A stretch of 64,000 bases of DNA from an uncultured Clostridia bacterium (lineage in GTDB: Bacteria; Bacillota; Clostridia; TANB77; CAG-465). Of this stretch, positions 41,688 through 51,790 are shown one piece after another. Numbering within the stretch: the stretch's first letter is position 1; the number at the start of each line of letters is the position of its first letter. Below the pieces are notes generated by a model. The model made no database searches, was not told where the DNA came from, and saw only the letters and a list, made by a program, of their open reading frames with translations. Where the stretch lies: contig CARYZD010000006.1 in the NCBI GenBank assembly GCA_949106495.1, positions 45,901 to 109,900 on the forward strand, given 5' to 3'. Made by a program: the position numbers and the translations under genes.

Positions 41688-42146
41688 ATGGAAAGAGTAA
41701 TTGAAGTAGATTTAATAGATAAATATGATTTAGTAGAAAAATATAATGAAAAATTAGTTTCAAAAGATTTGATAGAGTATATAATAAGTGAAGCTATGTA
41801 TATACCTAATAAAGATACAATAAAAATACAGATTAATAAAAAATTTCCATCAATTAGAAGTTGTAAAAATTTAATAATTGAAGGTCTAAAAAGAGAATAT
41901 CAAGAGAGCCTAGAATTACATCATCGTATAGACTTAAAGCAATATTTCTTTTTCGCATGGGGGATTTTAGCATTATTTTTATCCACATTAGTAGGGGAAG
42001 AAAGTATGTGGAAAGAGTTGTTATTAATTGCATGTTGGGTACCTATATGGGAAATGATAGATTTAGAGATTTTTTCTGATCACGATGAAAGGAAAAAAAG
42101 AAAAGTATTAAAGAAATTACTAAGTAGTGAAATAGTTGAAAATTAA
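41688..42146 (+). CDS. Two-helix membrane protein, unknown function
   Basis: A 152-residue protein: ~80-residue charged cytoplasmic N-terminal part, then two hydrophobic segments (FFFAWGILALFLSTLVG and ELLLIACWVPIWEMIDL), and a basic tail (HDERKKRKVLKKLL). GGGAGG precedes the ATG; 15 bp before the DUF362 gene. No family recognised. Confidence 0.58.
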   Translation: MERVIEVDLIDKYDLVEKYNEKLVSKDLIEYIISEAMYIPNKDTIKIQINKKFPSIRSCKNLIIEGLKREYQESLELHHRIDLKQYFFFAWGILALFLSTLVGEESMWKELLLIACWVPIWEMIDLEIFSDHDERKKRKVLKKLLSSEIVEN

Positions 42147-42161
42147 AAGGAGGAACTATTT

Positions 42162-43028
42162 ATGGAAAAAGCAAAAGTATATTTTACAAGAGAAATTACA
42201 CCACAAAAAGTAGTAGAAATGTTTAAAGTATTAAATAAGGAACTACCAGGTAAAGTTGCAGTAAAAGTTCATTCTGGAGAAAAAGGGAACCAAAATTATC
42301 TTCATCCAGAATTTATGAAAGACGCGATAGAATATGTTAACGGAACAGTTGTAGAATGTAATACAGCATACGAAGGAGAAAGAGATACTACACAAAAACA
42401 TGTAAAGCTTATGCAAGAACATGGTTGGAGTAAATTTTTTGATGTAGATATAATGGATTCCGAAGAAGAAGACATAATACTGGATATACCAAATGGAAAA
42501 GTTATAAAGAAAAATTATGTTGGTAAAAATATGAAAAATTATGACTCAATGCTTGTTTTATCACATTTTAAAGGTCATCCAATGGGTGGATATGGTGGAG
42601 CAATAAAACAACTTTCAATAGGTTGTGCTTCTGCTTATGGAAAAGCATATATACATGGTGCTGGAAATCCAGAAGAATTATGGACTGCAAATCATGACAA
42701 ATTTTTAGAGTCAATGGCAGATGCAGCTTCATCTGTTGTAAATTACTTTAAAGGTAATATAGTATATATAAATATAATGTGTAATATGTCAGTAGATTGT
42801 GATTGTTGTGCTATTGCAGAAGACCCTTGTATGAAAGATATTGGTATTTTATCATCCCTTGACCCTATAGCATTAGATAAAGCATGTGTAGATTTAGTAT
42901 ATAAATCTACAGACCCAGGTAGAGACCATTTAGTAGAAAGAATTGAATCAAGAAATGGAACACATACTATAGATGAGGCAGAAAAACTTGGATTTGGAAC
43001 GAAAGAATATGAACTTATTGAAATATAG
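42162..43028 (+). CDS. DUF362-family protein
   Basis: A 288-residue soluble protein: VAVKVHSGEKGNQNYLHPEF, VLSHFKGHPMGGYGGAIKQL, then SIGCASAYGK match DUF362. The Cys cluster CDCC followed by a Cys in EDPC may hold an iron-sulfur centre, but the C-terminal ferredoxin domain present in many relatives is absent. Function in the family is poorly known. AAAGGAGG precedes the ATG. Confidence 0.82.
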   Translation: MEKAKVYFTREITPQKVVEMFKVLNKELPGKVAVKVHSGEKGNQNYLHPEFMKDAIEYVNGTVVECNTAYEGERDTTQKHVKLMQEHGWSKFFDVDIMDSEEEDIILDIPNGKVIKKNYVGKNMKNYDSMLVLSHFKGHPMGGYGGAIKQLSIGCASAYGKAYIHGAGNPEELWTANHDKFLESMADAASSVVNYFKGNIVYINIMCNMSVDCDCCAIAEDPCMKDIGILSSLDPIALDKACVDLVYKSTDPGRDHLVERIESRNGTHTIDEAEKLGFGTKEYELIEI

Positions 43029-43063
43029 TAATAGAAATTAAAAAATAAAATATAGTATATATT

Positions 43064-44329
43064 ATGAGAAAAAAGATAGTAATTTTATTTATTTTTTGTT
43101 TAATATTTATTCCAAAAAATATATTAGCAAGTAATAATATTGAAAATGTTAATAGTAGTCATATTGGTGTATATACTATAAATAATTTTAGACCTTTATA
43201 TGAGGAAAATTCAAAAGAAAAAGTACCTATTGCAAGTATTACTAAAGTTATGACAGCAATAACTTGTATAGATAATATAAGTGATTTAAATCAAGAGGTT
43301 ATAGTTGATTTATCACAGGTAAAAAAGTTTTATGATGAGGATTATTCTGTAGCAGGTCTTAGAGATAAACAAAAGATTTCATATTATGATTTAATTGCTA
43401 CAATGCTTTTGCCATCAGGAGCTGATAGTGCAGCATGTATTGGTCTTAACGTATTTGGAAATTATTCTAAATTTATTAATGCTATGAATGAAAAAGCAAA
43501 AGAAATTGGGATGAATGACACTTCCTTTTCAAATACTATAGGTTCAGATGATGAGAATAATTATTCTACAGTATATGATGTTGCGTTAATGATTAAGTAC
43601 GCTTTAAGTAATGATACAATTAAAAAATTTTTAACAGATAAAGAATATACAATAAAAGATGGAACAATAACAGTACATAATGCATTATTTCAACTTGCAG
43701 AGATATATAAAGTAAATGTAGATAAAATAGTTGGTGGAAAAACGGGAATGACAGAGAACGCAAAATATTGTTTAGCTAGTTATTCAGAAAAAGATGGAGA
43801 AGAATTGATTTGTATTGTTCTTGGTTCTGAAATAAAAAGAGGAACACTATTTCATTTAAGTGATACACAAAGGCTATTTGAATATATAGATAAAAACTAT
43901 ACAATGAAAAATGTAATTTCAAAAGACAGTGTTATTAAAACACTACCAATATATAAAGCAAAAGAAAAAGAGATAGAAGTAAGTTCTGCAGAAGACGTAA
44001 AGTTACTTATGAATAATAACGAAGATGTGGATACTGAAAAAATAAGAATTGAATATGAGGGAATGAATGAATTATCATCAAATAATACAGTTGGAGAGAT
44101 TGTTGGAAAAGCTAAAATTTATTATGACAATATGTATTTAAAAGAAATTGATGTTGTATTAAATAATAAAATATATTTTAATATATTTAAATCTTCAAAA
44201 TATAACATAAGAAGTATTATATTTGTTATTGGACTTATATTATGTTTTTTAATTTATGTATATATTAAAATGAAATATAATAAATTAAAAAATAAAAGAA
44301 AATATAAGATTGATAAGAGATGGATTTAG
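43064..44329 (+). CDS. D-alanyl-D-alanine carboxypeptidase (PBP5/DacF type)
   Basis: A 421-residue secreted serine peptidase trimming stem peptides in peptidoglycan. It has a signal peptide (IVILFIFCLIFIPKNILA), SxxK motif SITK with IASITKVMTAI, the second motif SGAD in LLPSGADSAACIG (in place of SxN), and KTG in VGGKTGMTENAKYC. A C-terminal domain and a final transmembrane helix (IIFVIGLILCFLIYVYI) anchor it. No clear GGAGG precedes the ATG, so translation may be weak or the start slightly different. Confidence 0.87.
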   Translation: MRKKIVILFIFCLIFIPKNILASNNIENVNSSHIGVYTINNFRPLYEENSKEKVPIASITKVMTAITCIDNISDLNQEVIVDLSQVKKFYDEDYSVAGLRDKQKISYYDLIATMLLPSGADSAACIGLNVFGNYSKFINAMNEKAKEIGMNDTSFSNTIGSDDENNYSTVYDVALMIKYALSNDTIKKFLTDKEYTIKDGTITVHNALFQLAEIYKVNVDKIVGGKTGMTENAKYCLASYSEKDGEELICIVLGSEIKRGTLFHLSDTQRLFEYIDKNYTMKNVISKDSVIKTLPIYKAKEKEIEVSSAEDVKLLMNNNEDVDTEKIRIEYEGMNELSSNNTVGEIVGKAKIYYDNMYLKEIDVVLNNKIYFNIFKSSKYNIRSIIFVIGLILCFLIYVYIKMKYNKLKNKRKYKIDKRWI

Positions 44330-44440
44330 AAATAAATCCATCTTTATTTAACTATAAGTAAAAATTATATAAATATTAAAATTAAAAGACTATTTATATT
44401 ATAATTACTGTATCTGTGTTATAATAATTCTGGTGATAAT

Positions 44441-45859
44441 ATGAATATACAAGAAAAATACGAAAAACTAATATATTATTTTAAAGAAATTTCTAAAGTG
44501 CCAAGAAATTCTAAACATGAAGAAAAAATAGCAAATTATTTATGTGATTTTGCAAATAAACTTGGACTTTGGTATATAAAAGATGAAAATAATAATGTAT
44601 TAATAAAAAAAGAAGCAAGTAAAGGCTACGAAGAAAGAAAAATAATATTATTTCAAGCTCATACAGATATGGTTTGTGAGAAAACAGTAGAAAGTTCACA
44701 TAATTTTGAAAAAGATGCAATTGAAATAGTAGAAAATAATGGATTATTAAAAGCAAAAGATACTACATTAGGGGCAGATGATGGAATAGGTGTAGCATAT
44801 TTAATGCTATTATTATCAGATAATGAAATAAAATTACCAGCAATAGAATGTTTATTTACAACAGAAGAAGAGATTGGAATGAATGGTGCTAGGTCTTTTG
44901 ATTATTCAAATATAAGCGCACATTATTTAATTAATCTTGATGGAGAAGAAGAAAATACAGCAATAGTTGGTTGTGCAGGTGGCGTAAGTGTATATTATGA
45001 GAAATCAATTAATGTAGAAGATGAAGTAGAAAATGTGTATAAATTAAGTATTTCTGGACTTTTTGGCGGACATTCTGGTGTGGATATAGATAAAGGTAGA
45101 ATAAATTCAAATTATTTAGCTGCAAAAATATTAAATAATATAGAGAATGTAAGATTATTATCTTTTGTTGGAGGAAATAAAGATAATGCAATTGCAAATG
45201 TTACAGAGGTTATATTTAGTACTAGTATGAAAAATTTAGATGAGAGTTTAAATAAGGCTTTAGAAGATATAGAAGTTACAGAGGCAGATAAAGATTTAAC
45301 AATAGATATTGAAGAAATAGAATATAATGGAAAGTGCATATCAATAGAAGAAAGTAAAAATATAATAACACTTATACTAAATTTAAAACAAAATGTAATA
45401 GAGTATAGCAAAGATGTAGAAGGACTTGTTGAATCATCAGGAAATGTGGGAATTGTAAAAGTTCAAAATGGAAATGTTTTAGTACTAGAATCTCTAAGGT
45501 CAAGTGTTGATACTAGAAAAGATGAAATAAAAGAAGAAAATAATAATTTAGCAGAGAGTATTGGATTTAGTATTAAAGAAGAAGGAGCATATCCTGGTTG
45601 GAAATATAATCCAAATTCAAAGCTTGAAAAAGTATATATAGATTCATATAAGAAAAATCATAACGCAGAAGAGCCAATAGTATGTGCAATACATGCAGGT
45701 GTAGAATGTGGAATGATTTATGAGAAACTACCACATTTAGATATGATATCTTTAGGACCAAATGTAAAAGATGTTCATACAGTAAATGAAACATTATATT
45801 TAGATTCATGTAAATTAATGCTTAAGACATTATTAGATATGATAAAAAATTTAGATTAA
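44441..45859 (+). CDS. pepD: Aminoacyl-histidine dipeptidase (M20 family)
   Basis: A 472-residue zinc dipeptidase cleaving Xaa-His dipeptides. Landmarks: KVPRNSKHEEKIANYL, metal-binding HTDMVCEK, LGADDGIGVAYLM (bridging Asp), catalytic TTEEEIGMNGA and a late IHAGVECGMIY. Cytoplasmic. ATG preceded by TGGTGATA. Single-gene unit with terminator. Confidence 0.9.
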   Translation: MNIQEKYEKLIYYFKEISKVPRNSKHEEKIANYLCDFANKLGLWYIKDENNNVLIKKEASKGYEERKIILFQAHTDMVCEKTVESSHNFEKDAIEIVENNGLLKAKDTTLGADDGIGVAYLMLLLSDNEIKLPAIECLFTTEEEIGMNGARSFDYSNISAHYLINLDGEEENTAIVGCAGGVSVYYEKSINVEDEVENVYKLSISGLFGGHSGVDIDKGRINSNYLAAKILNNIENVRLLSFVGGNKDNAIANVTEVIFSTSMKNLDESLNKALEDIEVTEADKDLTIDIEEIEYNGKCISIEESKNIITLILNLKQNVIEYSKDVEGLVESSGNVGIVKVQNGNVLVLESLRSSVDTRKDEIKEENNNLAESIGFSIKEEGAYPGWKYNPNSKLEKVYIDSYKKNHNAEEPIVCAIHAGVECGMIYEKLPHLDMISLGPNVKDVHTVNETLYLDSCKLMLKTLLDMIKNLD

Positions 45860-45864
45860 TTTAT

Positions 45865-45898
45865 AAAAACTTGAAGTTTTAGACCTTCAAGTTTTTTT
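45865..45898 (+). terminator. Intrinsic terminator after pepD
   Basis: AAAAACTTGAAG (45865-45876) pairs with CTTCAAGTTTTT (45885-45896), followed by TT. Confidence 0.85.
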
Positions 45899-45952
45899 CT
45901 TTATTTTTTGAACATATTATAGTATAATTAAAGCATCTTAAAAGGAGATAAA

Positions 45953-47512
45953 ATGTATAGATTAAGTAATATTAAAATAAAAGAAAATTTATCAGAAGAA
46001 GAAATTATAAATATAGCATTAGAGAAGTACAATATAGAAAAAAGTAATGTTAAGAAAGCATATATATTTAAAAGGTCAATTGATGCAAGAAGAAAAGAGG
46101 ATATATTTTTTAGCTATTCTGTTGATGTGGAATTAATTAAAAAACAAAATATAAAAAATGCACAAGAGGTTCAAGAATATACTTTCCCAAATATTAATGT
46201 ATTAAGAGAAAGCAAATATAGACCAGTTATAGTAGGAGCAGGCCCAGCAGGACTATTTGCAGCATTAATACTTGTAGAAAATGGAATAAATCCTATCATA
46301 ATAGAACAGGGCGCAAAAGTTGAAAAAAGAATTGAAGAAGTAGACAAATTTATTAAAAAAGGTATCTTAAATAATAGGACCAATATACAATTTGGAGAAG
46401 GAGGAGCTGGAACTTTCTCAGATGGAAAACTTACAACAGGAAATAATTCTATTTATTCAAGAAAGGTACTTGAAGAATTTGTAAGATTTGGAGCTCCAAA
46501 GGAAATAATGTATGTAGCTAAACCACATATTGGTACAGATAATTTAGTAAATATTGTTAGAAATATGAGAGAATATATAATATCAAAAGGTGGAGATTTT
46601 TTATTTGAGACTAAAGCAGAAGACTTTAATATAGAAGATGGAAAAATAAAATCAGTAAAATTTCAAAATGAAATAATAGATACAGATACAGTAGTTTTAG
46701 CTATAGGTCATAGTGCAAGAGATACATTTAAAACATTATTAAATAAAAATGTAAATATGGTGCCAAAGAATTTTGCAGTTGGAGTAAGAATTGAACATTT
46801 ACAAAAAGATATAAATATTTCTCAATATGGAAATCATACAAAATTTAAGTTACCACCTGCTGAATATAAACTTGTATATCATGCAAGTAATGGAAGAACT
46901 TGCTATACATTTTGCATGTGCCCAGGAGGACAAGTTATGGCATCATCTTCAGAAGACAATACTATTGTTACAAATGGTATGAGTAAATTTAGCCGTGATG
47001 GTAAGAATGCAAATAGTGCATTACTTGTAAATATAACACCAGAAGATTCAAAAGAAAAAGGGCCACTATGTGGTATGTATTTTCAAGAAGAACTAGAAAG
47101 AGAAGCATATAAAATGGGTGGAAGTAATTATTATGCTCCTGTTCAAAGAGTAGAAGATTTTTTAAAAAATGTTAAATCTCAAAATATAGGAAAAGTTGAA
47201 CCTAGTTATAAGCCTGGATATACTTTGTCAAATTTAAATGAACTATTTCCAGATTATATTAATGAAACTTTTAAAGAGGCTTTAATTAATTTAGATAAGA
47301 AATTAAAAGGATTTGCATCAGATGATGCAATAATGACAGCAGTGGAAACAAGAACATCTTCGCCAGTTCAAATTACAAGAGATAATGATACACTTTTATC
47401 TAATATAGATGGATTATATCCTTGTGGGGAAGGTGCTGGATATGCTGGAGGAATAATGACAGCAGCTGTTGATGGAATAAAAGTTGCAATAGAAATTTTA
47501 AAAAGAAAATAG
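45953..47512 (+). CDS. FAD-dependent oxidoreductase (COG2509 type)
   Basis: A 519-residue flavoprotein. A ~80-residue N-terminal domain precedes the FAD-binding Rossmann motif VIVGAGPAGLFAALIL. INIQFGEGGAGTFSDGKLTT-like and late GLYPCGEGAGYAGGIMTAA segments are typical of the uncharacterised FAD-dependent dehydrogenase family COG2509. Cys in FCMCPGG may be redox active. AAAGGAG precedes the ATG. Substrate unknown. Confidence 0.85.
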   Translation: MYRLSNIKIKENLSEEEIINIALEKYNIEKSNVKKAYIFKRSIDARRKEDIFFSYSVDVELIKKQNIKNAQEVQEYTFPNINVLRESKYRPVIVGAGPAGLFAALILVENGINPIIIEQGAKVEKRIEEVDKFIKKGILNNRTNIQFGEGGAGTFSDGKLTTGNNSIYSRKVLEEFVRFGAPKEIMYVAKPHIGTDNLVNIVRNMREYIISKGGDFLFETKAEDFNIEDGKIKSVKFQNEIIDTDTVVLAIGHSARDTFKTLLNKNVNMVPKNFAVGVRIEHLQKDINISQYGNHTKFKLPPAEYKLVYHASNGRTCYTFCMCPGGQVMASSSEDNTIVTNGMSKFSRDGKNANSALLVNITPEDSKEKGPLCGMYFQEELEREAYKMGGSNYYAPVQRVEDFLKNVKSQNIGKVEPSYKPGYTLSNLNELFPDYINETFKEALINLDKKLKGFASDDAIMTAVETRTSSPVQITRDNDTLLSNIDGLYPCGEGAGYAGGIMTAAVDGIKVAIEILKRK

Positions 47513-47536
47513 TAATATTTGAGGTGATGAATATAT

Positions 47537-48889
47537 ATGAGACTTGGAAAAAGTTTAATTACTAAAATAATAAATGGATTATTAGCTATAACTATCATGT
47601 TTATATTAATGATTATATATAGTAATATTTTAAACAACTATAGAGAAAATGAAGAACAAAAGATAACAAGTCTATTTAAAGATTATAATATAGAAAATTA
47701 TGCTTATATAGATAAGTGGACAATATATGGAAATCACTTAAATATTAATGGATATATAAATAGAAATATTGTAAATGCTACAAATATAAAAGATTTAAAA
47801 TTAGTTATTACAAATTTGGAAAAACAAGAAAAAGAATATAGTTTACGATATGACATAAATGATGAAAATGTAAAATTTGAACTCTCATCTAATATAAATG
47901 AAGGTATAAATTTAGATGAAATAAATGAGGGAGAACATTATATATTATTAAAAATAGTTGAAGAATTTAATGGAAAAGAAGAAATTAGTTATTATAGTTT
48001 AGAAAATATAACTAAATATACAGATGAAGAATATTATACTTTAAGAAAAAATAATCTAAATAAAAAAATAGATATTAAACTAGAGAAAATCTCTTTAAAA
48101 AATAATAGTGAGATTAAGTATATGAAACTGGATTCTATATTAACAGATTTACCTAATGATGTTTATGATATAGTTATTGACCCAGGGCATGGAGGAACAG
48201 ACCCTGGTGCTATGTATAAAGACAATACAGAGTCAAAAATGGCGTTAGAATATTCTATAGACCTAAAAAGAGAATTAGAATCTTTAGGCTTTAAAGTTAA
48301 ACTTACAAGAGAAAAAGATGAATATACAACTCCTTATGGCAAAAATGGTAGAGCTATAGTTCCATATGATACCAAATCTAAATTGTTTTTATCTATACAT
48401 TTAAATAGTACAGCAAGAGACTATCCTGAAGGTGGGGTAGAAATATATTGCTCTAATAATATGAATTTAGATATGGCTAAAAATTTTGCAGATAATATAG
48501 TTAGAATGGCTAAAACTAGATATTCTCCTAATAATGTATTTAAATCATTAGATGGAGTATATGTAAAGACATATACGGAAGAGGATATTAAAGAGGCTAT
48601 AGAGTATGCTCATGATTTAAATTATGAACCATATGAAAACTTAAGTACTGATACACCATATTATTTTATGATAAGAGAAACTGGTGGAATTATGACTCAT
48701 GCGTATGTTGATGGGAGAAATAAAAATATAGGAGATAATCCATATTATAATAGTAATATTTCAGCAGAGGCATATTTATTAGAACTCGGATTTATTAATT
48801 CGGAAAATGATTTGGAAAATTTAAAGAAAAATAAAGAGGCATATATTAGTGCAATAGTTAAGACAATAGTTGACAATTATGCCAAATAG
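47537..48889 (+). CDS. N-acetylmuramoyl-L-alanine amidase (Amidase_3)
   Basis: A 450-residue membrane-anchored peptidoglycan amidase. One N-terminal helix (LLAITIMFILMIIYSNIL), a ~190-residue outer region of unknown role, then the zinc amidase domain: IDPGHGGTDPGA (first His), Glu in ESKMALEYS, FLSIHLNST (second His) and the catalytic Glu in LLELGFINS. It cleaves the bond between MurNAc and L-Ala. Starts 24 bp after the flavoprotein gene, with GAGGTGATG in front. Confidence 0.88.
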   Translation: MRLGKSLITKIINGLLAITIMFILMIIYSNILNNYRENEEQKITSLFKDYNIENYAYIDKWTIYGNHLNINGYINRNIVNATNIKDLKLVITNLEKQEKEYSLRYDINDENVKFELSSNINEGINLDEINEGEHYILLKIVEEFNGKEEISYYSLENITKYTDEEYYTLRKNNLNKKIDIKLEKISLKNNSEIKYMKLDSILTDLPNDVYDIVIDPGHGGTDPGAMYKDNTESKMALEYSIDLKRELESLGFKVKLTREKDEYTTPYGKNGRAIVPYDTKSKLFLSIHLNSTARDYPEGGVEIYCSNNMNLDMAKNFADNIVRMAKTRYSPNNVFKSLDGVYVKTYTEEDIKEAIEYAHDLNYEPYENLSTDTPYYFMIRETGGIMTHAYVDGRNKNIGDNPYYNSNISAEAYLLELGFINSENDLENLKKNKEAYISAIVKTIVDNYAK

Positions 48890-48903
48890 TAAAAATTTCA
48901 TTC

Positions 48904-48932
48904 TTGCATTGTAAATGATACAATGGTATAAT
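48904..48932 (+). promoter_or_regulatory. nrdD promoter with dyad in the spacer
   Basis: TTGCAT (48904-48909) and TATAAT (48927-48932), 17-bp spacer. A perfect dyad CATTGTA-N5-TACAATG (48907-48925) fills the space between the boxes, a likely repressor site. It does not match the tandem NrdR box layout I know. Confidence 0.6.
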
Positions 48933-48975
48933 CACAAAGGAAACATTTGAGGTAAAAATAAGAGGTGTAGTAAAC

Positions 48976-51234
48976 ATGATAACAAAAGTATTAAAAAGAG
49001 ATGGAAGAAAAGTAAATTTTAACGTGGAAAGACTTGCAAAATCTATATATAAGGCAGCAAACTCAATTGGTGGACAAGACTATTCTAGGTCTGAAGAACT
49101 TGCAAATAAAATATATGATGAATTAGATAAGATTCAAGAAAATAAGCAAGTTACATCTCAAAAAATACAAGAGATAACAGAAAAAATATTAAAAGATGAA
49201 GGACATGAATCAACACTAAATGTATATAGAACATATAGAAATGAAAGAAGTAGAGCAAGAGAAAGAAATACAGATATAATAAAAACATATAAAGGTTTAA
49301 CTTTTGATGATGCTGTAAATAATAACATAAAAAGAGAGAATGCTAATATTAATGCAGATACAGCTATGGGAACAATGTTAAAATATGGCTCAGAAGGAGC
49401 AAAGAACTTTTATCATTTATGTGTATTAAAGCCAATCCATTCAGAGGCACATAAAAATGGAGATATTCATATTCATGATTTAGACTTTTTAACTTTAACA
49501 ACCACTTGTTGCCAAATAGATTTAATTAAGTTATTTAAAGATGGATTTTGCACTGGAGAAGGATTTTTAAGAGAACCTCAAAGTATAGGATGTTATGCAG
49601 CTCTTGCTGCTATTGCAATTCAATCTAATCAAAATGATCAACATGGTGGTCAAAGTATACCAAACTTTGAGTATGCAATGGCCAAAGGTGTAAGAGTTAC
49701 ATATAAAAAAGAATATCTTAAGAATTTAGTTAAAGCAGTAGAACTTATTACAGATATAAAAAATCCTCAAGAATTTGCAGAAAATATTGTAAAATCAATT
49801 AAATATGATAAAGATATAGTCGCTACATATAAAGATTCTAATGGATATTTAAAAATAGAGAAAAAATATTTAAGCAAATATTTAGATAATAATACAATAG
49901 ATAAAATTCAAAGATTTACGGTAAAATATACAGATAAAGAAGTAGTAAAAGCTACATATCAGGCGATGGAAAGTTTTATACATAACTTAAATACAATGCA
50001 CTCAAGAGCAGGTGCTCAAGTACCTTTTAGTAGTATTAACTATGGTCTTGATACAACCCCAGAAGGAAGACTTGTTATTGAACAAGTATTACTTGCAACA
50101 GAAGCTGGACTTGGAAATGGGGAAACTCCAATATTCCCAATTCAAATATTTAAAGTAAAGGAAGGAATAAATTATAATCCACAAGACCCTAATTATGATT
50201 TATTTAAACTTAGTTGTAGAGTTTCTGCTAAGAGATTATTTCCAAACTATTCATTTATTGATGCACCATTTAATCTTCAATATTATAGAAAAGGAGATTA
50301 TAATACTGAGGTTGCATATATGGGATGTAGAACAAGAGTAATGGCAAATGTTCATGATAGAACAAAAGAATTTACTTGTGGAAGAGGAAATCTAAGTTTT
50401 ACATCAGTAAACTTACCTAGACTTGGAATTGAAGCTCATGGAGATATAGAAAAATTCTTTGAAATGCTAGATGAAAAAATAGACTTAGTTATAGATCAAC
50501 TAAAATCTAGATTTCATATTCAAGCAAGTAAAAAAGCATATAACTATCCATTTTTAATGGGGCAACATGTATGGTTAGATTCTGAAAATTTAAAGAATAC
50601 AGATAAAGTTGAAGAAGTATTAAAACATGGCACCTTAACAATGGGATTTATTGGACTTGCTGAATGTTTAAAAGCTTTAATTGGAAAGCATCACGGAGAA
50701 AGCCAAGAAGCAAGAGAATTAGGGCTTAAAATAATTTCCCATATGAGAGAGAGAATGGATGAAGAATCACAAAAGGAAAAATTAAACTTTACTTTGATTG
50801 CTACTCCTGCTGAAGGACTTTCGGGCAGATTCATTAAAATAGATAAAAAGAAATATGGTGTAATAGAGGGAGTTACAGATAGAGAATACTATACAAATTC
50901 TTTCCACATTCCAGTATATTATAAAACAAGTGCATTTAATAAAATAAAAATTGAAGCACCATATCATGAATATACAAATGGAGGACATATTAGTTATGTT
51001 GAACTTGATGGAGATCCTACAAAAAATCTTGAGGCCTTTGAACAAATTATAAGATGTATGAAAGAATCAGGAATTGGTTATGGTTCAATAAATCATCCAG
51101 TAGATAGAGATCCAATTTGTGGATATACAGGAATAATAAAAGACTTATGTCCATGTTGTGGAAGAAAAGAATTTGAAGATTCAAATATTATAACTGAAAG
51201 AATTAAAAGAAAAACAGAATATAGAAATATATAA
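48976..51234 (+). CDS. nrdD: Anaerobic ribonucleoside-triphosphate reductase, large chain without the glycyl-radical loop
   Basis: A 752-residue class III reductase: N-terminal ATP cone (LKRDGRKVNFNVERLAKSIY), then the catalytic barrel (NGDIHIHDLDFLTLTTTCCQ, YMGCRTRVMANVHDRTKE, TCGRGNLSFTSVNLPRL, IATPAEGLSGRFIK). The zinc knuckle region near the end is present (NHPVDRDPICGYTG and CPCCGRKE). Class III enzymes then have a [RT]xxGYL glycyl-radical motif and ~25 more residues; here the protein ends ITERIKRKTEYRNI, with Glu where the radical Gly is expected. That motif is found in the separate protein at 51791. It reduces NTPs to dNTPs under anaerobiosis. Confidence 0.88.
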   Translation: MITKVLKRDGRKVNFNVERLAKSIYKAANSIGGQDYSRSEELANKIYDELDKIQENKQVTSQKIQEITEKILKDEGHESTLNVYRTYRNERSRARERNTDIIKTYKGLTFDDAVNNNIKRENANINADTAMGTMLKYGSEGAKNFYHLCVLKPIHSEAHKNGDIHIHDLDFLTLTTTCCQIDLIKLFKDGFCTGEGFLREPQSIGCYAALAAIAIQSNQNDQHGGQSIPNFEYAMAKGVRVTYKKEYLKNLVKAVELITDIKNPQEFAENIVKSIKYDKDIVATYKDSNGYLKIEKKYLSKYLDNNTIDKIQRFTVKYTDKEVVKATYQAMESFIHNLNTMHSRAGAQVPFSSINYGLDTTPEGRLVIEQVLLATEAGLGNGETPIFPIQIFKVKEGINYNPQDPNYDLFKLSCRVSAKRLFPNYSFIDAPFNLQYYRKGDYNTEVAYMGCRTRVMANVHDRTKEFTCGRGNLSFTSVNLPRLGIEAHGDIEKFFEMLDEKIDLVIDQLKSRFHIQASKKAYNYPFLMGQHVWLDSENLKNTDKVEEVLKHGTLTMGFIGLAECLKALIGKHHGESQEARELGLKIISHMRERMDEESQKEKLNFTLIATPAEGLSGRFIKIDKKKYGVIEGVTDREYYTNSFHIPVYYKTSAFNKIKIEAPYHEYTNGGHISYVELDGDPTKNLEAFEQIIRCMKESGIGYGSINHPVDRDPICGYTGIIKDLCPCCGRKEFEDSNIITERIKRKTEYRNI

Positions 51235-51237
51235 TAT

Positions 51238-51266
51238 AAAGAAGGTCAAAAATTATGACCTTCTTT
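51238..51266. terminator. Bidirectional terminator after nrdD
   Basis: AAAGAAGGTCA (51238-51248) pairs perfectly with TGACCTTCTTT (51256-51266). It also ends the convergent minus-strand gene. Confidence 0.82.
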
Positions 51267-51268
51267 CT

Positions 51269-51553
51269 TCATGCTCTCTTTATATTAACAAGCTCTTTTA
51301 AATCTCCTGTTAAGTAATAGGATTTTTCGAGTTTTCTAACGATATCTTTAAAAAGCTTTTTACAAATTTTCTCTGGACCTACAAATAAACTTTTTTCATT
51401 TGCAAATATTTCTGTAAACTTTGCAGATTTGAAATATGCCATGTATAAGTCGCAATGTCCTACTTTAGAAAATGAAATAGACATTTCTTTTTCCAATTTT
51501 GAAATAATAGTCTTTAGTGTTTCTATGTAAGACGTGTCTTCAACCTCTTTCAT
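51269..51553 (-). CDS. Small soluble protein of unknown function
   Basis: A 94-residue, mainly helical protein (YIETLKTIISKLEKEMSISF, KSAKFTEIFANE, KICKKLFKDIVRKLEKSYYL). A GGAGGAG site on the minus strand precedes the ATG. It lies between nrdD and the glycyl-radical gene on the opposite strand. A dyad TGTAGAT-N7-ATCTACA (51569-51589) covers its 5' leader. The rest of 51554-51790 holds only promoter-like AT-rich sequence. No family recognised. Confidence 0.55.
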   Translation of the reverse strand: MKEVEDTSYIETLKTIISKLEKEMSISFSKVGHCDLYMAYFKSAKFTEIFANEKSLFVGPEKICKKLFKDIVRKLEKSYYLTGDLKELVNIKRA

Positions 51554-51734
51554 ATAAACTCCTCCTTTTGTAGATATAGTTAATCTACATTTATATTATT
51601 TTTTCGCATTTTATTATAACATAATTTTACATAAAAATCAATACGGTGCAATTAAAATATAAATAAAAGTATACATAATAAAGAAGTGTAACTTAAGTGT
51701 ATGAAATAATAGAAGTGAATATTTTATTTTTCCA

Positions 51735-51763
51735 TTGATTTAATATATAAAAATTGATATAAT
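51735..51763 (+). promoter_or_regulatory. Promoter of the glycyl-radical protein/nrdG operon
   Basis: TTGATT (51735-51740) and TATAAT (51758-51763) with a 17-bp spacer, 27 bp before the start codon; expression is therefore separate from nrdD. Confidence 0.65.
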
Positions 51764-51790
51764 CTAGGTATAAAAAGGAGAGGGATAAAT

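Noticed and set aside
42162..43028. DUF362 protein as a ferredoxin
   Set aside because: The CDCC/EDPC cysteines do not form a standard CxxCxxCxxxC ferredoxin motif and the ferredoxin domain of longer relatives is absent.
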